Shown: positions 51,452 to 60,540 of the stretch, in pieces
Layout of the letters: each line of letters opens with the position of its first letter
How positions within the stretch are numbered: position 1 is the first letter of the stretch
Assembly: GCA_026168455.1 (NCBI GenBank)
Contig: CM047431.1
Location: forward strand, 27,283,569 to 27,347,568
DNA length: 64,000 nt
Source of the DNA: Theocolax elegans
Lineage: Eukaryota; Arthropoda; Insecta; Hymenoptera; Cerocephalidae
Direction of reading: 5' to 3'
The notes under the pieces: model-generated
What the model saw: only the letters and a program-made list of their open reading frames with translations
The model's database searches: none
What the model was told of the DNA's origin: nothing
Program-made: the position numbers and the translations under genes

Positions 51452-52653
51452 TCACACGTCACAACAAGAATCAGTACTCTGAACACCAGAACCATCGGTA
51501 AATGAGGATGAATCATGAGAAAGAGGTGTAATAAATAAATTAGGAGATGACGAGAAGATGAATCGATTATATCGAGATACAGTTACTGCATTATGACAAT
51601 ACATGCTAGATTGATGATTATAATGAATAAGGGGCAATAAATTAAGTGATGACATGCAAGGAAGACGAGAACTGTGAGAGATGCAAAATAAGTTAGATGA
51701 TGACATGCTGGATGAAACATTGTTTAATGAATGATTTAACCGATTTGATGAAGGCATGCAAGATATATGATTAGTATTTACATTCGAATAGTTTGAAAGA
51801 CAGCACAAATAACAATTTAGATTCTGGCCAGGCGACTCTATATGATTATTATTTACATTAAAATTATGGAAATCGTTTACCAGACCTGAATTAAAGATCT
51901 TATTAAATTCAGAAGCTAAGTCATGGAGATTAATTCCTCTCAAGTTACGCGACTAGTACCTTTTCACTGTAGATGGTTTTCTGCCAAACTGTATAAAGAT
52001 CGTAATAGAATCATGTCCCGCAGCAAAAGGCACTGAGGATTTCATATATTTGTAATCAGGCAGCGGTTCGCGAACCAAAAAGAGATCAAGCCATGTGTGT
52101 GAGGAACCCATAGCCGTGATTGCATGGTGAGTTGGTTCCGATTCAATAAGAGTGAGATTTAAAGCTGCTATGTTCGACCTCATCATGTCCGCCGCAGAAC
52201 TCGAGGATTTCATATCTATATTAAAATCCCCAGTAATAACTGCCTGATCATGAGAAGGTAAAATCTCAGATAATAAATTGAATAGTTTGGTGGGGTAGGC
52301 TGCTGCAGGTCTCCTATAAACAATACTTAGTATTAACGAAGCTACATTACCAACGATCTGCAATATAATGAATTCGGGTGAATTTGAAAAAATTTTATCT
52401 GAATGAGCTAAAACAGTGACTTTATACTCGCTTCTAATATATGCAGCTACGCCACCACCTCCTTACCAACTCGATCCAACCTATATGGCTTATAACTCGG
52501 AAGCTCAACAATATCAGAGGAGTCTGATTCAGTAAGGAAAGTCTCAGTGAGAGCAATCACGTCATAGGCCTTTGGGAAAATCAATGATTCCAAAGAAGTA
52601 AAATGTGTCTTAAGTCTATTTATATTTATATGCGTAATAGAGAAAGCATGCAA
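51452..52653 (-). pseudogene. LINE ORF2 endonuclease, no reverse transcriptase
   Basis: Minus-strand frames carry an AP-like endonuclease: HAFSITHININRLKTHFTSL, YDVIALTETFLTES, a frameshift near 52.45 kb, ILSIVYRRPAAAYPTKLFNL, VITGDFNIDM, a TWLDLFLV motif, AGHDSITIF, then a TAG at 51953 and LRGINLHDLASEFNKIFNSG. These correspond to the E and D/N catalytic positions of the endonuclease of CR1/L2/jockey-like LINEs. The reverse transcriptase expected next is absent, and the following codons are low-complexity Asn/Ser. Confidence 0.78.
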
Positions 52654-52683
52654 ATGGCCAGCAGACGCCTGACCAGCCCCACC

Positions 52684-53925
52684 TCATTGAGTAGTAGGCT
52701 CAGGAGTGGAGGACAAGGAAGACATGGAAAGCGAGGAAGACAAAGAAGACAAGGAGAGGAGATCAGCTTCCGACTTAATACATATTAGTGGCTCTTTCTT
52801 TGATTTACGAACATATACGCATGAATTTAACACAATTGGTCGCAAGTAACCTATATCTTTCGCTTTACGTAAAGTCTTCGACCATAAAGCATGTACTGCT
52901 TTCGGCCACAACGGTCTGATATATAGCGATGTCTCCCCTCCTTCTCCAAAAAGACTCAAAGACGTAGTTCCTTTTAATAGGTGTGCTCTCTCGATTACGA
53001 GGTCTCTGACTGCCGGCGAAGATACCTTAATAACAATTCCCTTCGTCGAGGACGGAGCTATAGCTACATTAGTTGGTAGAGATGTTCCGGATCGAGGAGA
53101 CCAAGGACGAGTCTCTATAATCTGAGAGGCGATAAGCGGCAGTTTGATGTGTTTGAGTATGATTACAATTAAATTTAGATCTGTTACTACCGAATTTAAA
53201 GGTAATCCAGTGAATAACAGATCACACGCACTCTTCTCCAGGTATTCGGAACCACCCGTGAAATTCGATGCTGAAACAGATCTATTCTCATGAAGCGTCT
53301 TCACCTCTTCCTCTAAATGGTCAACACGAACTTTCACCTCATTAAATCGCTCATCCGTCATATTTTCGTGTTTTTCAACACGCTCATGTAGGTTTCGTAG
53401 CACCTCGTTCATATGGGCAAGCTTCAAATCAATTCCCTCAACCTTAGTCTCCACTCTCTCCACAAGCTGAACTACATTGCGTTCAAAATTTATGAACCAC
53501 GGCGGAGGTACAACTGCCATCGCAACGGAATCCCCCGACAGACAAGCATGCTCCGCATTGGGCCCGAGAGGCGTGGCCGCGCGAGGTTGCTTAGCAACCT
53601 GCCCCGATGATGGCGACGGAGGCGAGGCCAAGCGCTTGGCGCAAGATGGAGTGAGGGGTATTACACGCAACGCTGCAGAATCTTCAACCGCCGTTGCGCT
53701 CGCAAAACTAGTCCCAGGAGGTGCTGCCCCCTCACGACTCAAGGAATCACTCTCTCTTGGCACAGCAACCGTGCGCGCTAAGTAATAACACCGTCGCTGG
53801 CTAGAGCCAGGCAAACAAGATATACAATGCGAGTGCATAATAAAATTGCAATTCGGACATACCTCGGAGTAGTCTTTGCTAGGAATACGGAATTTGCAAA
53901 TAAAACACACACGCGAGGTAGCCAT
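52684..53925 (-). CDS. LINE ORF1 protein with zinc-finger N-terminus
   Basis: An intact 413-codon frame. It begins MATSRVCFICKFRIPSKDYS, with a Cys/His pattern CxxC..CxxC..HxxC (residues about 7-35) like a PHD/RING-type finger, a Pro/Ala-rich linker, then a coiled-coil-like region (VVQLVERVETKVEGIDLKLA, 170-230). The C-terminal domain, ACDLLFTGLPLNSVVTDLNL onward, resembles the RRM-like part of CR1/L2-type ORF1 proteins. It would bind LINE RNA. It lies just upstream of ORF2 on the same strand. Confidence 0.75.
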   Translation of the reverse strand: MATSRVCFICKFRIPSKDYSEVCPNCNFIMHSHCISCLPGSSQRRCYYLARTVAVPRESDSLSREGAAPPGTSFASATAVEDSAALRVIPLTPSCAKRLASPPSPSSGQVAKQPRAATPLGPNAEHACLSGDSVAMAVVPPPWFINFERNVVQLVERVETKVEGIDLKLAHMNEVLRNLHERVEKHENMTDERFNEVKVRVDHLEEEVKTLHENRSVSASNFTGGSEYLEKSACDLLFTGLPLNSVVTDLNLIVIILKHIKLPLIASQIIETRPWSPRSGTSLPTNVAIAPSSTKGIVIKVSSPAVRDLVIERAHLLKGTTSLSLFGEGGETSLYIRPLWPKAVHALWSKTLRKAKDIGYLRPIVLNSCVYVRKSKKEPLICIKSEADLLSLSSLSSSLSMSSLSSTPEPTTQ

Positions 53926-54320
53926 TTACAACGTAGAAATATTGACAGTAGCCAGAGGTGAGGCGATTGACGTCACGATGAGTCAGTACAAGTGGAGACA
54001 GAGGAGAGGGGAGAACAGCTGTACCTCGAGTCGACCCCTGTAGAGGCGCTTCCGTTGCCAAAACCGTGCAAAAACTTATGCCGCCTTTATTTGCCCACGG
54101 GAGACGATCCAACGTAACCTCCAAATTTACTTGATAATTATGAGATGAATAGAAGGCGGAAGAACCAACCACCACCAGAACTTTATTAAAAAGTGCGATC
54201 TGTGGTCGATCCTCATCCTGATGATCAATACTGTAAAGCTCAGGAAGGAAGGTGAGATGTGTATCAGGTACAAAAATTGGGAGCAGTAACTAGTGTTGCA
54301 AATCAACTCACCTTGCGCGC

Positions 54321-54354
<34 letters not shown>

Positions 54355-54588
54355 AATCGTACAATGTGATGAACGAATTAACAGTAAGCACAGAATATAC
54401 ACTTACTTTCATTGTCCTCGTACTCAGCCAATAAATGTCTTAATGAGTACAACCCTTGCATGTTCAGGCAAATTATAAAAATTCCTGCTACTTTTACTGC
54501 CACTTCGTTTCCTCGAAAATAAAGACGGTATAGTTGGGCAATTTTCCGGAAGCTGCAGCAACTGAGGATAAAATTGATTCCCGCACTA
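53926..54588 (-). other. LINE 5' region, with (GA)n tract
   Basis: The interval upstream of ORF1 holds a (GA)n tract (54321-54352) and sequence shared with 55912-56110 and 46900-46961. It is a plausible 5' UTR of the LINE. The right end, ..CCCGCACTAGT, is the junction back to the LTR. Confidence 0.5.
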
Positions 54589-55913
54589 GTGCGGACGCGG
54601 TTCGCGAGGCACTCGCCGCGGCACAGGGCCGCCTTCCACCACCGCAGCCGACGTCGTCCTCCGTTGCCCAGGAGGACACAGGGACAAGGATCGGCTGGGC
54701 CATCCACGGGGCGCACCCCGGTAAGTCCTCTTATATTACCGCGCGTTTCCCCCCCTTACCCGAGTGTGTTCGGGTACGCCGGTACTCGAACAGCGGTTCC
54801 TGGAAACGAAACCTGTCGCAGGCGAGGATCTCGATCCGACAGGTTTCCCGGGACTTCCGCCCGCGCGAAATAACTTTGTCGCGGCACACGGCCTGGATGG
54901 CCAATTGTTAATTAAATACATTTAATAAATGTTTTATTCATTTTTATTTTAATTGTGTGTGCTTATTGTATTCTCCCCGCTCCCGCCGACATCCTTTAAT
55001 TTTATATCGTGTCGAGGCAAGGAGGATTGCCCGAATCCTCCATACCGATCGTCCCAGCGAACTCGTGTTCCTGGCGACAGCCCGCAGTTCGCGAATAAAT
55101 AAATTAATTGTGTGCGCGGTATTGGGCAACGCGGTCCAACGGTTAATTTAATTACATTAATTAATTAATATCACCCGGGCACGCGAATACCACGTCACAA
55201 CGTATACGTACATAACATTCACTATTTTTCTTATTATTATCAACTTTTATATTTAATACATTGTTATTAATTTTTTTCAGAAAAAGAAAAACATAAGTCT
55301 GTAAACATATGTTCCATGAACATTTTAAGACTTATTAGACATTAAAAGATGCATTCAGTGCTTCAATATCCTGCGGCAACTGCAAAAATTGATCAATTTT
55401 TTAATATCATTATAAGTTTAATAACCAGGATTAAAAATACATAATAAACATTTTTTATATTGATAAATATGAAGTATAATATATATATATAATGTAAAAA
55501 AAAAATAAATTTGTAAGAATTAAAAAAAAAATGTATTCTAATAATAATTGTTTATTTATTTAAAACATTTAACCCAGGCTTGACCCCTTAAACAATAAAC
55601 CAGACTTTTTTGAAATTATAAATGGATGAAAGTATAATATATATCATATACACGAAAAGGGTATATGAGTTTATGCTTTATTTTTTGACGATATTTATGT
55701 ATTCATAGAATTGTATACATGCTGTATTAAAAATAATTAATAAGATAAATGGAAAAGTTTTGTCCACGAATTGACACCTTTCCCAACCGAATATCGAGTT
55801 GACTCCTTTTCCAACCGGATTCCGAATTGGCACCTTTTCCAATCGGATTCCCAGTTGACTTCTTTTCCAACCGGATTCTCAGTTGGAATCTTTTTATTCT
55901 GAGGCGACGGTAT

Positions 55914-56110
55914 ATACACTTACTTTCATTGTCCTCGTACTCAGCCAGTAAATGTCTTAATGGGTACAACCCTTGCATATTAAAGCGAATGATAAAAGTT
56001 CCTGCTGCTCTTACTGCCAGTTCGTTTCCTTGAAAAAAACACGGTGTAGCTGAGCAATTTCCCGGAAACCGCAGCAGCCGAGGACAAAATTGAACTTCCG
56101 CACTAAACTC
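55914..56110 (-). repeat. Second copy of the LINE 5'-region-like sequence
   Basis: TACACTTACTTTCATTGTCC and the following 190 bp match 54398-54588 with about 10-15 percent difference by eye. It is cut on the left by the TA-flanked satellite-TIR element, whose other side (46900-46961) carries the adjoining part of the same repeat. Confidence 0.7.
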
Positions 56111-56119
56111 GCGCACTCC

Positions 56120-57010
56120 ATACGCCTCACGCGGTGACGCCACGTCAAATCACATCTACGCCAAAGTCTCGCAGGGGGTTGCTTTTGACGTAAATAATCG
56201 ACAATTCGCACAATAATGATACACAGCATTCTTTCTACAGGGCTAAACATTTTTAAACTATTTTTCCAAAAAGACAAGATTTTAATATTGTAACAGGGTG
56301 GGTACTGGGGATATGTAAGGCCCACGGTTAGGCCCAATTTGTCACAACTTACCAACCTTAAGAGTACAGTCCCACGATGCGGCCGGGAATCACTTTGATT
56401 CCCGTGCAATGCCGTTAACAACGTCAAACACCTCGTTTGACTTAGATACCGTGTGTTGTGCCCTATGCCCAAAATTGCCAACTAGGATAAACACCGGAGA
56501 AGGCGGTATTTGCAGGATAGGACAGTAACCGGTTTTTAAAAAAAAAAAATTCTAAACAATCTGAAAAAATTTGTACATAATCTTAAGATAAAATCAAACA
56601 TTTTTTCTCTTAGACATTTTTTTTTTAAATTTAATCCTTCCGAGATACATAAAGTTGAAGAAAAGACGTGTTTAAAAAGAAAACCACCAGTCAAAACGTA
56701 AAAAGGACTTTAAAACAATGTTAATATAGTGCGTTCGAAAGCTCTTGATTCAAGCTTTTCAATTTTTTTTATAAAATTATTTTCCTATGTTTGGTTGAAG
56801 TGCAGTTTTAAAATGAAGACGAACAAGAAAATCCGAATTTTATACATTTTGATTTTTATGTTAAAAACATTAAAAAGCACAAAATTTAAATAGGCACGGT
56901 AAACCATTAAAAAGCCCTTGCTTCAAGCTTTTAAACAAGCTGTCAAACGATTATTTATCTCAATTTTTACCCAAGTTATGATACTTTTTGTAACGGGTAA
57001 AATTGAGTCG
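56120..57010. other. Spacer upstream of the 57-kb gene
   Basis: A moderately GC-rich part (56120-56510) then AT-rich sequence, neither with a recognisable gene. Sequence such as GGATAGGACAGTAACC at 56.51 kb could be a transposon end but I found no partner. Confidence 0.35.
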
Positions 57011-57172
57011 AAGTGGGCAAAAGCAATTGGCCGGTAGTGTATCTGTTTCATCTCGGTGGTTTATACGTTTCGTATATTGTGTTATTAAGAAAACAGACTT
57101 ATCAATAACTAAATTTTTAAAAATTAATTAAATCCCTTATTTAAAAGCTCTGTGTTGTTTAAGAAAAGTGCA

Positions 57173-58458
57173 ATGGAAGTTTTTAGTGAAATAAACAATT
57201 GTGAAACGAATATGGATATAGATTGGTTAGACCTGTTGTTGGACGGTAATACAAATGAATTGATACCAACGATAGCTCACGATTTTTCTACGATTAATCA
57301 ACCAAATTTTCATACAAATGGAATAAACGATAGTTTTCAAAATCCGAGTATCACTCCAGTAAATAGTGCGTGTTTACAAGAAGACGAACTTACGATTTCA
57401 AAAGGTCTTTCATTTTTCTTATCGAGTTTTTCCGACACTTTAACACAAACGATAAATTCTTTGGGCGCATTAAATGCTGAGGAAATAGTGATAAATTTAC
57501 CTGAATCGCATGAACAATTGAAGGAATACGCCTTTCCCGACACCGTAAAAGAAATTTCTAATATTGAAGTTAGCGAGACGATTCATTCAATTTTACAATC
57601 ATTTAGTGAACAAAATAATGAAATTACAATTACATATATGGAGAAAGAGTCCGAGGAAATAAAAGATAATCATATTGAAATTATATATGAAGCGGATTCA
57701 AATAAAAAAAATAAGCCGACGACAGTAAACAAATGCGCGTATCAATCTACGGCCTCGCGCTTAAAACGGAGCGAAATATTGTTTAAACAAACAAATAACG
57801 TGTCGGAAATATTTAATAAAATAGATAGAGTAAGTAAGTTAACTCACGATATTATAACGTGCATGGAAGCGTAAGATAAATGCGTGACGACGCGAAACAA
57901 CCCGAGTACGTGCGTTCGACGATTCTTCACATGGGGAAGTCTAATTGTGGCCGCAAATAAAAAAATATTAAAAACCGAACCATTTACATTAACTAAAGAA
58001 GAATTTTTTAACAGCGTTACAATTGTCAATGAACCAATGGACGATTATAAACCAATTGAAACAATAAAGAGAAAGGATGTATATGTTCATCAATACAAAT
58101 TGACAAAATTGCAAGGATTTCTACGTGGATAGTAAGTAAAATTTTTATTAATTTCAGTAAATTTACTAATGTTCACTTAATTATAATTATACCTTTTTTT
58201 CTTTTTAGTTTATCGATGTTTATGGGTGACATTTTACAAAATTCAATCATTGACAATACCTTGGCAGCAGCTTGGCGATTCAAAGGATACAAGTATGCTA
58301 AGGAAAAAACAACCATTTACGATAATTGCGCACTTTTGCGGGATCTTTATGGTGAAAAAGGTTTTCACAAATTTATAACCGAAGTTCAAGTAAAAAATAT
58401 AATTAAAGATGAACAAGAGAAATATTTATTAAATAGAAAATATAGTATTCCTTTTTGA
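57173..58458 (+). CDS. Spliced gene of unknown function
   Basis: ATG at 57173 (AAGTGCAATGGAA) opens MEVFSEINNCETNMDIDWLD, an acidic Asn/Glu-rich region, then CAYQSTASRLKRSEILFKQ. An in-frame TAA at 57872-57874 (..CMEA stop) is followed in the same frame by more coding-like sequence: VRRFFTWGSLIVAANKKILK, YVHQYKLTKLQGFLRG. A consensus donor GTAAGT near 58131 and acceptor TTTCTTTTTAG at 58208 join that to YLSMFMGDILQNSIIDNTLA and DLYGEKGFHKFI, ending at 58456-58458. The TAA could be a real mutation, or part of an unrecognised intron starting GTAAGA at 57871. AATAAA lies near 58502. No domain recognised. Confidence 0.5.
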
Positions 58459-58499
58459 ATTAGAGCATATTTAATATTATAATATAACAAAGTAAGAAT

Positions 58500-58985
58500 A
58501 TGAATAAATTTTAAACATATTATAAATTAAACACTCTATTATTTTTATTATTTAAAATTACCTAATTTTATTATCCTGTACATTTTTACATGCACGTGGT
58601 ATAATTTATAAAAATCAGTAGGTATAATATCAATAAGAAAAGAGAAGGAGAGAGATAAAAGTATATATAATCGCGTAGGTATAAGCGCAAAAAAATAAGA
58701 CATGGATGGTCGACATCGTTGCATCACTCTAAGAATAATACACACAGTAAAAGTAAAGTGTGCAATATATTGAAAATAAAACATGTATTTCTTCTTATTT
58801 TCTAAAACTAAGGCTTGCACAACGGTGTATATATATATATATATATATGCTGTAGTGTCTCTTTATACCTTACCCGAAAACTAAGGATTACGGTACACCA
58901 TACTATAAGCACCCGAAACAGATTGTACAGAAGATAGATCATTTCGGTATACCGATGCATTGTCTATAATAGATACGTCTCTGCA
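58500..58985. other. AT-rich spacer with (TA)n
   Basis: AT-rich, with a (TA)n run near 58.83-58.85 kb. No gene seen. Confidence 0.5.
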
Positions 58986-58989
58986 TATC

Positions 58990-59213
58990 GTACCTGCGCA
59001 CGAACACCACGGAGACGGCGTGGTAGGGATTTGTTTACGTTTCGACATACCATCCCCAAAACCGAGGGCTGCGCTATACCAACCCATAGATGCACGCCGA
59101 AGTCGTAGACAGCGCGAGAGAGAAAGAGATAAGTTGCCGAGGAGTGGGAGTAACGGTGTTGTGTACATCGCACTATACCAGTCCTTAGACGCTCGAGTGC
59201 TGGAACGTAGGTG

Positions 59214-59258
<45 letters not shown>

Positions 59259-59376
59259 AAAACTAAACGCCGCGCGCTATACCGGCCCTTCGGCAGACCC
59301 CGTAGGGAGGCGTGGTGGGGGTTTGTTTACTACGCTATACCAGCCTTTAGACGCTCGAGTGTTCAAACGTAAGTGC

Positions 59377-59441
<65 letters not shown>

Positions 59442-59550
59442 TAAAAATAGACGCAGCGCGCTATACCGGCCCTTCGGCAGATATCGTAGGGAGGTGTGGT
59501 GGGGGTTTGTTTACGTCTCGCTCTACCACACTTTAGAAACCGATGTATTT
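58990..59550 (+). repeat. Composite GA-rich dispersed repeat, inverted copy
   Basis: The reverse complement of the 33.3-35.2 kb modules: CGCTATACCGGCCCTTCGGCAG, GTAGGGAGGCGTGGTGGGGG with (GA)n tracts at 59.22-59.25 and 59.38-59.44 kb. Its GACGCTCGAGTG and CTATACCAG words recur. It keeps the empty target site of the hAT-like MITE near 59.09 kb. The long Arg/Glu-rich frame across it is a repeat artefact. Confidence 0.85.
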
Positions 59551-59559
59551 ATGTGAAAT

Positions 59560-60540
59560 TTGTGTTACTCAATTATTTAAGTGATTTAAGCATTGCATAT
59601 GTATAGTCGTAAGGGTGATCCAGAAACATAGGTAACATATATATATATTCCGATTCAGAAAATTAATTCGAGTATAACCCCGTCGGAATTTTTAAAAAAT
59701 ATTAATTAGGCGAGGCGTAATTAATTTTTGAAATGGGCCAATCAGAGGCCGGATTAGGGAAGAAAGGTGAGCGGCGTTGCCACGCGAGACTAATGCAACA
59801 GGTCAACGAGCGAAGCGGCGGAGGCGCCTGAATATAGCTAATGCGTATAGCAGAAGCGAAGATCGCGAAAGCGAATGAATCGCAAAATATATTTTACGAG
59901 ATTGATTGTATGAATAAAATGTACAATCAAGGAAATGATTTTTATTTAAGTTTGAATTAGACCGCAGACTAATAAATTCATTACTACTATTATTAATATA
60001 CTTACTAAATCTATGACACGCGTGCGTTATAAATATGAGATTATTACAGTCCTTCTGTTGTCTTACAGATTTTCGTCCCATATCATAGTTTATGTGTTCG
60101 GCTCTCTATTTGTAATTTTTTTAATAGCTTCTTTTCGTATACCATGATCGTAAATTAAAATTCTCCATGCTTTTAAATTCAATTTTTACTCCATCCATCT
60201 GGAGTAACTCTCTTTACTAATTATAGTTTGCTTTTTCGTTCTTACGCAGCTTTTTCGCAGTTCTTTCTAATTTTTACGCAGCACTCTTTAATTCCACTGC
60301 GTAAAAACATTTTTATGAAAAATAATAATATGATCTGTGTCGGACGCATCATATAGAACTCACGCCAACGTAGAACTTTCACTTGAAAAAATGTTTGAAT
60401 TAAAATTAATATCCAATAAATCTTTCTTATCGTTTATAAAATCAAAAGTGTGTGATATTGAAAGTATAGAATGTACATTCGGTGAGTGTAACAAATGTAA
60501 AAATAAAACAAATGTATAAATAATTATATTTTTGAATTTA
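59560..60540. other. Spacer before the terminal satellite
   Basis: Mixed sequence. A GC-richer patch at 59.74-59.88 kb contains no recognisable gene. A 60-codon plus-strand frame at 60337-60519 (MSDASYRTHANVELSLEKMF..) ends in Cys residues but has no known family or splice sites. Confidence 0.35.

Larger units (their letters stand above)
49654..55199 (+). mobile_element. Gypsy LTR copy, split by insertions
   Basis: It starts TGTGACGGAAATCGTCACAC and ends CGTCACA with TSD ACGT (49650-49653, 55200-55203). It is homologous to the LTRs of the 9.9-22.3 kb element. No internal retrotransposon genes of that family are present, so it is a solo LTR, formed by LTR-LTR recombination. LTR segments are 49654-49890, 50940-51087 and 54589-55199. 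They are separated by a hAT-like element (49891-50931) and a LINE-bearing insert (51088-54588). Confidence 0.85.
47237..55587. mobile_element. Second Kolobok-like element, TTAA target
   Basis: Ends GGGGTCAAGCCTGGGTTAA and its exact inverse, bordered by TTAA (47233-47236, 55588-55591). It contains a decayed transposase homologous to that of the 2.1-4.7 kb element, but its terminal repeats differ from that element, so it is another family. It was expanded by later insertion of a Gypsy LTR (49654-55199); without it the element is about 2.8 kb. Confidence 0.82.
46964..55910. mobile_element. TA-flanked element with 28-bp satellite TIRs
   Basis: The left end reads TCGTCGCCTCAGAATAAAAA and the right end is its inverse, TTTTTATTCTGAGGCGACGG. 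Next to each end is a tandem array of a 28-bp unit (GGTGCCAACTGAGAATCCGG plus TTGGAAAA), five copies each, in inverted orientation (46985-47110, 55775-55895). TA borders both ends (46962-46963, 55911-55912). Outside, the flanking sequence is homologous to 54350-54420, which reads straight through (GTAAGCACAGAATATACACT) and so acts as an empty site. A Kolobok-like element fills most of its interior. Confidence 0.65.

Noticed and set aside
58960..59556. 198-codon Arg/Glu-rich frame
   Set aside because: Made of (GA)n tracts and composite repeat modules.
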